Positions 32,935-41,302 of a stretch of DNA of 64,000 nt are shown in pieces; the first letter of the stretch is position 1, and every line of letters starts with the position of its first letter. This DNA comes from Trujillonella humicola. Its GTDB lineage: Bacteria; Actinomycetota; Actinomycetes; Mycobacteriales; Geodermatophilaceae. A program made the position numbers and the translations under genes. Under the pieces are notes generated by a model that saw only the letters and a list, made by a program, of their open reading frames with translations, was not told where the DNA came from and made no database searches. Location: assembly GCF_046233715.1 (NCBI RefSeq), contig NZ_JBJNRJ010000002.1, positions 144,441-208,440 on the forward strand, given 5' to 3'.

Positions 32935-33963
32935 GTGCCACCGTCCCCCACGTCGCTGCCCCGTGTGCTCTCCGGCATCCAGCCGACAGCGGGGTCGTTC
33001 CACCTCGGCAACCACCTCGGAGCGCTGCGCCAGTGGGTCGCGCTGCAGGAGACCACCGAGGCGTTCTACTGCGTCGTCGACCTGCACGCCATCACGCTGC
33101 CGCAGGACCCCGCCGAGCTGCGCCGCAACACCCTGGCCTCGGCCGCCCAGCTGATCGCCCTCGGCGTCGACCCGGGCCGCAGCTCGCTGTTCGTGCAGAG
33201 CCACGTCCCCGAGCACCTGCAGCTGTCGTGGGTCCTGGAGTGCCTCACCGGCTTCGGCGAGGCCAGCCGGATGACCCAGTTCAAGGACAAGAGCCAGCGG
33301 GAGGGCACCGCCGGCGCGTCGGTGGGCCTGTTCACCTACCCGGTCCTGCAGGCCGCCGACATCCTCGTGTACCAGGCCGACCAGGTCCCCGTGGGCGAGG
33401 ACCAGCGCCAGCACCTCGAGCTCACCCGGGACCTGGCGATCCGGTTCAACGGCCGCTTCGGCGACACGTTCACCGTGCCCGAGACGCTGATCCCCGCCGG
33501 CGGCGCGCGGATCATGGACCTGCAGTCGCCGGAGAAGAAGATGAGCAAGAGCCTGCCGCCGGCCGGCTGCGTGCTGCTCCTCGACGACCCGAAGGTGACG
33601 GCGAAGAAGATCCGCTCCGCCGTCACCGACACCGGCCGCGAGATCGTCGCCGACCCGGTGGGCAAGCCCGGGGTCACGAACCTGCTGACCATGCACAGCG
33701 CGCTGTCGGGCACCCCGGTCGCGACGCTGGAGGAGCAGTTCGCCGGCCGCGGCTACGGGGACCTGAAGAAGGAGCTCGCCGAGGTCGTCGTCGACTTCGT
33801 CACCCCGGTCCGCGAGCGCACCCAGGAGCTGCTCGGTGACCGGGCCGAGCTCGAGCGGGTGCTCGCCGCCGGCGCCTCCCGGGCCCGCGAGGTGGCCGCG
33901 CAGACGGTGGCCGCGGCGTACGACCGCGTCGGGTTCCTCCCACCGGCGGGTCCGCGCGCATGA
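32935..33963 (+). CDS. trpS: Tryptophanyl-tRNA synthetase
   Basis: The 342-residue class Ic synthetase charges tRNA-Trp. It has the HIGH-equivalent in IQPTAGSFHLGNHLGAL, the tryptophan-site MTQFKDKS, GEDQRQHLELTRDLA, and the KMSKS loop as KKMSKSLPP. The GTG at 32935 is preferred to the ATG at 32926 because the hexamer TTTGAT ends 7 nt before it and family homology begins soon after. The stop overlaps the next gene's start by 4 nt (ATGA). Confidence 0.97.
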   Translation: MPPSPTSLPRVLSGIQPTAGSFHLGNHLGALRQWVALQETTEAFYCVVDLHAITLPQDPAELRRNTLASAAQLIALGVDPGRSSLFVQSHVPEHLQLSWVLECLTGFGEASRMTQFKDKSQREGTAGASVGLFTYPVLQAADILVYQADQVPVGEDQRQHLELTRDLAIRFNGRFGDTFTVPETLIPAGGARIMDLQSPEKKMSKSLPPAGCVLLLDDPKVTAKKIRSAVTDTGREIVADPVGKPGVTNLLTMHSALSGTPVATLEEQFAGRGYGDLKKELAEVVVDFVTPVRERTQELLGDRAELERVLAAGASRAREVAAQTVAAAYDRVGFLPPAGPRA

Positions 33964-34541
33964 CCCGGCCACCCCAGCACGACGACACCTTCGTCCCGCG
34001 CAGCCGCCCGCGCCCGGAGACGGCGGTCGTGGGCATCGTCGTCGCGATCCCCGAGCCGTGGGCGCAGCTGCTCACCGACTGGCGGGCCAAGTGCGGCGAC
34101 CCCCAGGCCGGCCTGGTGCCGCCGCACGTGACCCTGCTGCCCCCCACCGAGGTGCTCGCCGCCGACCGGTCCGGGGTCAGCGAGCACCTGGCCGCGGTCG
34201 CGCGGCGGCACCCGCCGTTCGACATGCACCTGGCGGGCACCGGCACCTTCTCGCCGGTCTCGGAGGTGGTGTTCGTGGCGGTGGCCCGCGGCATCGGCTC
34301 CTGCGAGCTGCTGGCCGACGACGTGCGCAACGGCCCCCTGGGCCGGCCGCTGACCTACCCGTACCACCCGCACGTCACGGTCGCCCACGACGTCTCCCCG
34401 GACATGCTCGACCTGGCCTACAGCGCCCTGGCCGACCTGTCCGCGGAGTTCCGCGTCGAGCACTTCACCGAGTTCGAGCAGGCGTCCTCGGGGGCCTGGG
34501 TGGTGGCGCGCGAGTACCCCCTCACCGGCCCGCGCCCGTAG
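33960..34541 (+). CDS. 2H phosphoesterase (2'-5' RNA ligase family)
   Basis: The 193-residue protein has the two HxT signatures of the 2H superfamily, PPHVTLLPPTE (about residue 56) and YHPHVTVAHD (about residue 140). These form the active site of 2'-5' RNA ligases and cyclic phosphodiesterases such as ThpR. It probably hydrolyses 2',3'-cyclic phosphate RNA ends or ADP-ribose cyclic phosphates. It is translationally coupled to trpS (ATGA), which suggests a link to tRNA metabolism; that is inference. Confidence 0.88.
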   Translation: MTRPPQHDDTFVPRSRPRPETAVVGIVVAIPEPWAQLLTDWRAKCGDPQAGLVPPHVTLLPPTEVLAADRSGVSEHLAAVARRHPPFDMHLAGTGTFSPVSEVVFVAVARGIGSCELLADDVRNGPLGRPLTYPYHPHVTVAHDVSPDMLDLAYSALADLSAEFRVEHFTEFEQASSGAWVVAREYPLTGPRP

Positions 34542-34620
34542 CCCGTCCGCCCGCTCCGCCCGGCGGGTGAGGTCGCCCGTCGCGGTCCCGGCGGAAGTCG
34601 CTGCCGCCGGTCGCAGCTAG

Positions 34621-34626
34621 CAGACT
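34621..34626 (+). promoter_or_regulatory. Leaderless-type -10 hexamer of the YihY-family gene
   Basis: CAGACT ends 7 nt before the GTG at 34634. It is the same hexamer as for folD. Confidence 0.5.
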
Positions 34627-34633
34627 GGGCCCG

Positions 34634-35656
34634 GTGAGCGCGACCCGTGCCCGGCCCGAGCAGGCCGGCCCTCCCGGCGGGTCCGCCGGGGCCGGGGGGT
34701 CCGACGGCGACGACGGCGCCGGCCCGCCCGGCGGGGCGAACCGGCCGGCGGGCCGGTTCGCCTGGGTCGGGCAGGCCTGGGAGCGCGGCGAGGTGGGCCT
34801 CGACGGGCTGCGCCGCCGCTGGGCCTGGTTCGACCACCTCGCCCGGGCCGGCGGCCGCTACCAGCGCAGCCAGGGCAGCCTGCTGGCCGCGGGCGTCACC
34901 TACTACGCCTTCCTCGGCCTCTTCCCCGTGCTGCTGCTGGTCGCCTCGGTCATCGGGCTGGTCCTCGCCGGTGACGCGCTGCTGCAGCGCGAGCTCTACG
35001 ACGCCATCCGCGAGGCGTTCCCCGGGGCGACCGGCGAGAGCATCGTCGAGGAGCTGCAGAGCGCGGTCGGGGCCGCCGGCGTGGTCGGGGTCATCGGCCT
35101 GGTCGGGTTCCTCTACGCCGGTCTCCGGGTGATGGACAAGCTGCGGGTCGGGATGGAGCTGATCTGGAAGGGCCGGGTCGACGAGCCCGAGTTCCTGCGG
35201 GACAACCTCCAGGACCTCCTGGCGCTCGTGCTCCTCGGCGCCGTCGGCCTGCTGAGCCTGGCCCTGACCGGCGTCGCGACCACCGCCACCACCTGGACCC
35301 TCCAGCTGATCGGCCTCGACGACGTCGCGGGGCTGTCGCTCCTGGCCACCGTCGTGGGCCTGCTCCTGGCCCTGGGCAGCGACGTCGTCGTCTTCCTCTG
35401 GCTGCTCAAGGTCGTGTCCGCCAGCCCGCACCGGCTGCGCGACCTGTGGCCGGGCGCGCTGTTCGGCGCCGTCGGCTTCGAGCTGCTGAAGGTGGTGGGC
35501 AGCTTCTACCTGTCGCTGATCGGCGACAGCGTCACGGCGTCGGCGCTCGGTGGGGCGGTCGGCGTCCTGGTGTGGATCAACGTCGTCTTCCGGTACGCCT
35601 TCTTCACCGCCGCGTGGACGGCGACCCTGCGCCGCTTCGCGCCGGCGGACGCCTGA
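34634..35656 (+). CDS. YihY/virulence factor BrkB family membrane protein
   Basis: The 340-residue protein has a Gly/Ala/Pro-rich N-terminus of about 45 residues, then the YihY/BrkB core: GSLLAAGVTYYAFLGLFPVLL, a second helix after the amphipathic segment, LYAGLRVMDKLRVGMELIW, and three more helices ending YFFTAAWTATL-like (FRYAFFTAAWTATLRRF). Despite old RNase BN annotations these are membrane proteins of unresolved function. The last 53 bp overlap the 3' end of the convergent carboxypeptidase gene. Confidence 0.9.
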   Translation: MSATRARPEQAGPPGGSAGAGGSDGDDGAGPPGGANRPAGRFAWVGQAWERGEVGLDGLRRRWAWFDHLARAGGRYQRSQGSLLAAGVTYYAFLGLFPVLLLVASVIGLVLAGDALLQRELYDAIREAFPGATGESIVEELQSAVGAAGVVGVIGLVGFLYAGLRVMDKLRVGMELIWKGRVDEPEFLRDNLQDLLALVLLGAVGLLSLALTGVATTATTWTLQLIGLDDVAGLSLLATVVGLLLALGSDVVVFLWLLKVVSASPHRLRDLWPGALFGAVGFELLKVVGSFYLSLIGDSVTASALGGAVGVLVWINVVFRYAFFTAAWTATLRRFAPADA

Positions 35657-36878
35657 CCGCGCGGCGCCGGCCGACCACCGTGGCGACGACGACCCCTGCC
35701 GCGGCCACGACGAGCACGCCGCCCACCACCGCCGGCGCCCCGCCGCTCTGCTCGCCGTCCGTCGCGGCGGCGGCCGGCAGCGGGCCGGCCGGTGGCGCGG
35801 ACGTGGCGGCCGGGGTCGTCGTCCCCGCCGCCGCCGGCTCCGCGGTCGCGCGGGCCTCGGCGCCGGAGTCGACCAGCCGGCCCACGCCGCCGGTGCCCGG
35901 GTCGGTGCCGAAGCCCCAGTCCAGCAGCAGTGCGGCCTGGTCGGCGGCGCGCAGCGGCAGGTTCTCGGTGCCCATGACGCTGACCACCAGGCGGCGGCCG
36001 TCGCGCTCGGCCGCGGTCACGAAGGTGTGCCGCGCCGCGTCGGTGAAGCCGGTCTTGCCGCCGAGGCCGCCCGGGTAGCCGCTCAGCGGGTTCTGGTTCT
36101 GGATCTGGTAGCCGGGGGAGCGGCCCTCGACCGGCGGCATCTGCGCGGTGGGGGCGACCAGGATCGCGGCGGTGACCGGGTCGGCGACCAGCCGGCGGAA
36201 GACCAGGGCCAGGTCGTAGGGGGAGGAGGACTGCCCGGCGACGTCCAGGCCCGACGGCGTCCCGGCGACGGTGTCGAAGGCACCGATCTGCTCCGCCGTG
36301 GCGTTCATCGCCGCCAGCGTGCGGTCGACCCCGCCGGCCGCGCGGGCCAGCGCGTTGGCCGCGTCGTTGCCCGACTGCAGGACCATGGCCACGAACAGCA
36401 GCGACACCGGGTACCGGCCGCCGGCGACCAGCCCCACCCGGCTGCCCTCCACCTGCTCGTCCTCGACGGTCCCCTCCACCACCTGCGCCGGGTCGAGCAG
36501 CGGCGCCAGGGTGAGCAGGGTCAGCGCCTTGAGGGTGCTGGCCGGGTAGTAGCGGCCGTGCGGGTCGCGCGCGGCGAGCACCTCTCCGGAGAGGGCGTCG
36601 GCGACCAGCCAGCCGCGGGCGACGATCCCCTCGGGCAGCGGCGGCGTGCCGTCGGCGACGACGACGTCCCGGGTGTCCAGGTCCTCGCCGCCCACGGTGC
36701 CGCCGCCGGGCGCGCTGCCCTGGGGCGGGAGACCCGGGTACGGGGCGGTCGGCGTGGGCGCTCCGGGGTCGGCCGTCGGCCGTGCCGGATCGGCCGCCGC
36801 CGGGCCGGACCCGGTGAGCAGTACCACTCCCGCAGCGAGCACCGCAGCGGCCCGCCGTCGCCACCCGCGCCCTCGCAC
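35604..36878 (-). CDS. D-alanyl-D-alanine carboxypeptidase (DacA-type, PBP5 family)
   Basis: The 424-residue secreted, membrane-anchored peptidoglycan enzyme has a signal peptide to about residue 29 (cleavage near PAAAD). The S11 peptidase domain carries the nucleophile Ser114 and Lys117 in PASTLKAL, the SGN motif in LQSGNDAAN and the KTG motif in GGKTGFTD. A Pro/Ala-rich linker leads to a C-terminal transmembrane helix (VVGGVLVVAAAGVVVATVV) with a basic tail. It trims pentapeptide stems. The GTG start is supported by TAGCGT ending 7 nt upstream. Its 3' end overlaps the convergent YihY gene by 53 bp. Confidence 0.94.
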   Translation of the reverse strand: MRGRGWRRRAAAVLAAGVVLLTGSGPAAADPARPTADPGAPTPTAPYPGLPPQGSAPGGGTVGGEDLDTRDVVVADGTPPLPEGIVARGWLVADALSGEVLAARDPHGRYYPASTLKALTLLTLAPLLDPAQVVEGTVEDEQVEGSRVGLVAGGRYPVSLLFVAMVLQSGNDAANALARAAGGVDRTLAAMNATAEQIGAFDTVAGTPSGLDVAGQSSSPYDLALVFRRLVADPVTAAILVAPTAQMPPVEGRSPGYQIQNQNPLSGYPGGLGGKTGFTDAARHTFVTAAERDGRRLVVSVMGTENLPLRAADQAALLLDWGFGTDPGTGGVGRLVDSGAEARATAEPAAAGTTTPAATSAPPAGPLPAAAATDGEQSGGAPAVVGGVLVVAAAGVVVATVVGRRRAVRRPPARSGAGSPSTRR

Positions 36879-36885
36879 GGCGCCG

Positions 36886-36891
36886 ACGCTA
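36886..36891 (-). promoter_or_regulatory. Leaderless-type -10 hexamer, carboxypeptidase gene
   Basis: TAGCGT on the minus strand ends 7 nt before the GTG at 36878. Confidence 0.55.
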
Positions 36892-37002
36892 GCCCGGCCG
36901 GCAGGTGACCGGGCCGGTGACCCGGCACACGCGCCACCGGCGTCGGCAACGATCGCGTCTCTATCCGCCGCTCGCCCCTGGGGGCCGGGCGGTACCCGCG
37001 GG

Positions 37003-37008
37003 TAGCTT
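37003..37008 (+). promoter_or_regulatory. Possible -10 of the nucleoside importer operon
   Basis: TAGCTT lies in a locally AT-richer spot 123 bp before the BMP lipoprotein GTG. It would give a leader of roughly 115 nt. No good -35 is visible. Confidence 0.3.
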
Positions 37009-37130
37009 TCCCCCCGTCGCCGTCGGCGGCCGAGCCGGCTCACCGCCGGGGAGGACGCACGGCGGCGGGTGAGCCCACCGGGCCGCGCCCGGCGACACCG
37101 GGTGCGGTCCCCAAGAGGAGGAGAGACGTC

Positions 37131-38219
37131 GTGCGCGGAGCGCGGATGAGGAAGGCCGGCTTTCGGGCGACGGCGCTGCTGCTGGCCGGCAGCCTCGCGC
37201 TGGTCGGTTGTGCCAGCGACGAGGACGAGGGCGGCAACGGCGGCGGCGGCGGTGGCGGCGGTGGCGGCGGTGGCGGTGGCGGTGACGAGCTCCGCATCGG
37301 CCTGGCCTACGACACCGGCGGCCGGGGGGACCGCTCGTTCAACGACTCCGCGTACGCGGGTGTGCAGGCCGCCATCGACGAGTTCGGCGGCGAGGTGCAG
37401 GAGTTCAGCCCGAACGACAGCGGGTCCGACCGCGTCGAGGGTCTCGCCACCCTCGCCGAGCAGGGGTACGACCCGGTCATCGCGGTGGGCTTCGCCTACG
37501 GCGACACCATCGGCGAGGTGGCCGAGGACTTCCCGGACACGACCTTCGCGATCATCGACTCCTCGGTCGCCGAGCTGGGTGCCGACAACCTGACCGGCAT
37601 CCTGTTCGCCGAGGAGCAGGGGTCCTTCCTGGCCGGCGTCGCGGCCGCGCTGAAGAGCGAGACCGGTCAGATCGGTTTCGTCGGCGGCGTCGAGTCGCCG
37701 CTGATCCAGAAGTTCCAGGCCGGCTACGAGGCAGGTGCCCGTGCGGTCAACCCCGACATCGTGATCAACAGCCAGTACATCTCGCCGGCCGGGGACTTCT
37801 CCGGGTTCAACGACCCGGCCCGCGGTCAGATCCTCGCCCAGGGCATGTACGACGCCGGCGCCGACATCGTCTACCACGCGGCCGGCGGCTCGGGCACCGG
37901 CGTGTTCCAGGCGGCGGTCGCCGCCGGGCAGCTGGCCATCGGTGTCGACTCCGACCAGTACGAGACGGTCGACGACCCGGCGCAGCAGGCCGTGATCATG
38001 ACCTCGATGCTCAAGCGGGTCGACAACGGTGTCCAGGCGTTCCTCGGCGACTTCGTCTCCGGCGACCTGCAGGGCGGCTCGGACGTCGTCTACGACCTGG
38101 AGAGCGACGGCGTGGGCCTGTCCACCAGCGGTGGCCAGATCGACGACATCCAGGGTCAGATCGACGAGTACCGCCAGCAGATCGTCAGCGGCGAGATCAC
38201 GGTCCCGACCACTCCGTGA
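37131..38219 (+). CDS. BMP-family substrate-binding lipoprotein (nucleoside ABC importer)
   Basis: The 362-residue lipoprotein has a signal peptide with lipobox LVGC (Cys27), an acidic patch, a run of 15 glycines (about residues 37-51), and a BMP/PnrA-like periplasmic binding domain: LAYDTGGRGDRSFNDSAYAGV, GFAYGDTIGEVAEDFPDTTFAIID, AGVAAALKSETGQIGFVGGVE and VYHAAGGSGTGVF. BMP proteins bind purine or pyrimidine nucleosides. Start GTG has AGGAGGAG 7-14 nt upstream. The ATPase and two permease genes follow, then cdd and deoA, which strongly supports nucleoside uptake. Confidence 0.93.
   Translation: MRGARMRKAGFRATALLLAGSLALVGCASDEDEGGNGGGGGGGGGGGGGGGDELRIGLAYDTGGRGDRSFNDSAYAGVQAAIDEFGGEVQEFSPNDSGSDRVEGLATLAEQGYDPVIAVGFAYGDTIGEVAEDFPDTTFAIIDSSVAELGADNLTGILFAEEQGSFLAGVAAALKSETGQIGFVGGVESPLIQKFQAGYEAGARAVNPDIVINSQYISPAGDFSGFNDPARGQILAQGMYDAGADIVYHAAGGSGTGVFQAAVAAGQLAIGVDSDQYETVDDPAQQAVIMTSMLKRVDNGVQAFLGDFVSGDLQGGSDVVYDLESDGVGLSTSGGQIDDIQGQIDEYRQQIVSGEITVPTTP
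37239..37283 (+). repeat. Glycine-codon microsatellite
   Basis: Fifteen consecutive GGC/GGT codons form the tether between the lipid anchor and the binding domain of the BMP lipoprotein. Confidence 0.9.
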
Positions 38220-38263
38220 CCTGACGCGCGGACCTGACGCGCGCGAGCGCAGGCGAGGCACGA

Positions 38264-38296
38264 CGGCGGGCCCGGGGCACACCCCCGGGCCCGCCG
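38264..38296 (+). terminator. Hairpin between lipoprotein and ATPase genes
   Basis: A perfect 14-bp stem (38264-38277 with 38283-38296) and a 5-nt loop, preceded by two CCTGACGCGCG direct repeats. It may partially terminate transcription or protect the upstream mRNA, raising the binding protein over the membrane parts. Confidence 0.65.
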
Positions 38297-38477
38297 CCGT
38301 GTCCGGCCCGGCCCCACCGCGGGCGAGGCGGGACGCGGGTGCGACATCATGCGGCGGTGCCCCGCCCGGACCGGGCGGGGGGACCGGCCGGCGCGGGCGA
38401 CCCCGCTCCGGCCGGCCCGAGGCCGTCGACCAGGACGACCGGCCCCGACACCCGGGGCCGCAGCGAGGAGAGGGCCC

Positions 38478-40073
38478 ATGGCCACAGCCGGTCCCACCGG
38501 GGACACCGACCCCGGGGGCGCCCGCCGCGGGGGAACCGACCCGGGCGGCGTCCCGCTCGCCGTCGAGCTGCGGGGGATCACCAAGCGCTTCCCGGGCGTG
38601 GTGGCCAACCGCGACATCGAGCTGCGGGTCCGGCGCGGCGAGGTGCACGCCATCGTCGGGGAGAACGGCGCCGGCAAGTCGACGCTGATGAAGACGCTCT
38701 ACGGGATGCACCGACCGGACGAGGGGACCATCGCCGTCGACGGCCGGGAGGTCACCTTCCGCAGCCCGTCGGACGCCATCGAGGCCGGCATCGGCATGGT
38801 GCACCAGCACTTCATGCTGGCCGACTACTTCACGGTCCTGGAGAACATCGTCCTGGGCAGCGAGCCGACGCGCCGCGGGCGCCTGGACAGGGCCGAGGCC
38901 CGGCGGCGGATCAACGAGATCTCGGCCCGGTACAGCCTCGGCCTCGACCCCGACGCCCACGTCGAGGACCTCGGCGTCGGCGACCGGCAGCGCGTCGAGA
39001 TCGCCAAGGTGCTCTACCGCGGGGCCCGCACGCTCATCCTCGACGAGCCGACCGCGGTGCTGGTCCCGCAGGAGGTCGACGAGCTGTTCCGGAACCTCGC
39101 CGAGCTCAAGCGCGAGGGCCTGACCGTCATCTTCATCTCCCACAAGCTCGACGAGGTGCGCCGCGTCGCCGACTCGATCACCGTCATCCGGCGCGGCACC
39201 ACGGTCGGCGAGGCCGACCCGCGCACGACGACGGTCAAGGAACTGGCCGAGATGATGGTCGGGACGCAGCTGCCCACCCCCGCCACCCGCGAGTCCACCG
39301 TCCGCGAGACCGTCGTCCTGGGGCTGTCGGGCGTCACCGTGCACGACGCCGCCGGCCGCAGCGTCGTCGACGACGTCGACCTGACCGTCCGCGAGGGCGA
39401 GGTCGTGGGGATCGCCGGCGTCGAGGGCAACGGTCAGGCCGAGCTCGTCGAGGCGATCATGGGTCTGCGCCCGCTGGCCGCCGGCACGCTCGCGCTGGGG
39501 ACCGACGACATCAGCGCGTGGACCACCCGCACCCGCCGGGAGGCCGGTATCGGCCTCATCCCCGAGGACCGCCACCGCCAGGGCATGCTGCTCGACGCAC
39601 CGCTGTGGGAGAACCGCATCCTCGGCCACCAGACCCGCCCGCCGGCGGTCAAGGGGCCCTTCATCGACCGCCGCGGCGCGCGCGCCGACACCGAGCGGAT
39701 CATGCGCGAGTACGACGTCCGGGCGCCCGGGCCCGACACCCTCGCCGTCGCCCTGTCCGGTGGCAACCAGCAGAAGCTGATCGTCGGCCGGGAGATGAGC
39801 GCCGCCCCGCGGCTGCTGCTCGCCGCCCATCCCACCCGCGGGGTGGACGTCGGCGCGCAGGCCGTCATCTGGGAGCTGCTCAAGGACGCCCGCGCCGAGG
39901 GGCTGGGCATCGTGCTCGTCTCGGCCGACCTCGACGAGCTCATCGGCCTGTCCGACACCCTGCACGTCATGCTGCGCGGCCGACTCGTGGCCACCGTCGA
40001 CCCGACCCGGGTCACCCCCGAGGAGCTCGGCGGGTACATGACCGGCGCCCGGACCGCGGCGGGTGCGGCGTGA
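38478..40073 (+). CDS. Nucleoside ABC importer, duplicated ATPase subunit
   Basis: The 531-residue protein has two fused ABC ATPase domains, as in YufO/NupA and RbsA. The first domain has Walker A GENGAGKST, the degenerate signature LGVGDRQRVEI and Walker B LILDEPTAVL. The second has a reduced Walker A (GVEGNGQAEL), LSGGNQQK and LLAAHPTRGVDVGAQ. The reduced second P-loop is normal for this family. GAGGAGAG precedes the ATG. The TGA overlaps the first permease GTG (GTGA). Confidence 0.95.
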   Translation: MATAGPTGDTDPGGARRGGTDPGGVPLAVELRGITKRFPGVVANRDIELRVRRGEVHAIVGENGAGKSTLMKTLYGMHRPDEGTIAVDGREVTFRSPSDAIEAGIGMVHQHFMLADYFTVLENIVLGSEPTRRGRLDRAEARRRINEISARYSLGLDPDAHVEDLGVGDRQRVEIAKVLYRGARTLILDEPTAVLVPQEVDELFRNLAELKREGLTVIFISHKLDEVRRVADSITVIRRGTTVGEADPRTTTVKELAEMMVGTQLPTPATRESTVRETVVLGLSGVTVHDAAGRSVVDDVDLTVREGEVVGIAGVEGNGQAELVEAIMGLRPLAAGTLALGTDDISAWTTRTRREAGIGLIPEDRHRQGMLLDAPLWENRILGHQTRPPAVKGPFIDRRGARADTERIMREYDVRAPGPDTLAVALSGGNQQKLIVGREMSAAPRLLLAAHPTRGVDVGAQAVIWELLKDARAEGLGIVLVSADLDELIGLSDTLHVMLRGRLVATVDPTRVTPEELGGYMTGARTAAGAA

Positions 40074-41302
40074 GCCCCCTCCGCCGCGCCGGGCTGGCGC
40101 TGCTCGGGCCGGCGCTCGCGCTGGTCGTGGCCCTGCTCATCTCCGGCCTGGTCATCGTGGCCATCGGGGAGAACCCGTTCACCGCGCTCGAGGTCATCAC
40201 GAACCTGGGCGAGACGCCGTCGGCGCAGGTCCAGTCGATCGTCGTCATCCTCAACCGGGCCGTTCCCCTGTTCCTCGCCGGGCTGGCGGTCTCCATCGCG
40301 TTCCGGATGGGCCTGTTCAACATCGGCGTGGAGGGCCAGTACCGGCTGGCGACCATCCTGGCGGCCGCGGCCGGCGCCGCGGTGAGCCTGCCCGCCCCGC
40401 TGCACGTGCTGTTCATCATCGTGGTCGCGATGCTGGTCGGCGCCTTCTGGGCCGGCATCGTGGCGGTGCTCAAGGTGACCCGCGGCGTCAGCGAGGTCAT
40501 CAGCTCGATCATGCTCAACTTCGTGGCGCTGGGGCTGGCGGGCTTCCTGCTGACCGGTCCGCTGCGGGGCAGCCCCGAGGGCGCCGGCATCGTCACCACC
40601 GCCGAGATCGCGGAGTCGGGCCGGTTCCCCGGCCTGACCGGGATCCTCACCTCGCTGGGGCTGGCCCAGCCGCGCAGCGACCTGTACGGGTTCCTCCTCG
40701 TGGCCGTGCTCGTGGGCGTGGTGGTGTCGGTGCTCCTCTCCCGCACCCGCTTCGGCTACGACCTGCGCGCGACCGGTCTGTCGCCGTCGGCGGCCACCGC
40801 CAGCGGCGTCGACACCCGCCGGATGGTGGTCACCACGATGCTGCTCTCCGGCGCGGTCGCCGGCCTCATCGGCATGCCCGACCTGCTCGGGGCGAACTAC
40901 GAGTACGGCACCGAGTTCACCACCGGGCTGGGCTTCCTCGGCATCGCCGTCGCGCTGCTGGGCAAGAACACGCCGGTCGGCATCGCGCTGGCCGCGCTGC
41001 TGTTCGCCGTCCTCGACCGGGCCGCGCCGCTGCTGCAGTTCCAGGACATCCCGGCGTCGGTCGTCACGATCATCCAGGGCACGATCGTGCTCGCCGTCGT
41101 CATCGCCAACGAGCTCGCCCGCCGGCTGGCCCGGCGCTCGGCCGAGCGGGGAGCCGCCCGCGCCTCGGGCGCGCCGCCCGACGGCGGCGGCGGGGGGACG
41201 GGGACCCCGTTGCCGCCCGACGTCGGACCCGACGGCGGGCACCGCGCGTACACCGGCGTGCCGGGCGCGCCCGAGGGAGCACAGCAGGGGGGCACGCGAT
41301 GA
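40070..41302 (+). CDS. Nucleoside ABC importer permease 1
   Basis: The 410-residue branched-chain-type inner-membrane permease (YufP/NupB-like) has about nine helices. The family signature is FRMGLFNIGVEGQYRLATIL near residue 78, followed by RGVSEVISSIMLNFVALG. A soluble Gly/Pro-rich C-terminal tail of about 55 residues (after residue 350) contains PPDGGGGGTGTPLPPD. It is coupled to the ATPase gene upstream (GTGA) and to permease 2 downstream (ATGA). Confidence 0.94.
   Translation: MSPLRRAGLALLGPALALVVALLISGLVIVAIGENPFTALEVITNLGETPSAQVQSIVVILNRAVPLFLAGLAVSIAFRMGLFNIGVEGQYRLATILAAAAGAAVSLPAPLHVLFIIVVAMLVGAFWAGIVAVLKVTRGVSEVISSIMLNFVALGLAGFLLTGPLRGSPEGAGIVTTAEIAESGRFPGLTGILTSLGLAQPRSDLYGFLLVAVLVGVVVSVLLSRTRFGYDLRATGLSPSAATASGVDTRRMVVTTMLLSGAVAGLIGMPDLLGANYEYGTEFTTGLGFLGIAVALLGKNTPVGIALAALLFAVLDRAAPLLQFQDIPASVVTIIQGTIVLAVVIANELARRLARRSAERGAARASGAPPDGGGGGTGTPLPPDVGPDGGHRAYTGVPGAPEGAQQGGTR

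Noticed and set aside
35604..39965. Open minus-strand frame of about 1450 codons
   Set aside because: Only its last 425 codons (the carboxypeptidase) are real. The rest is antisense to the importer genes and has shadow-type composition.
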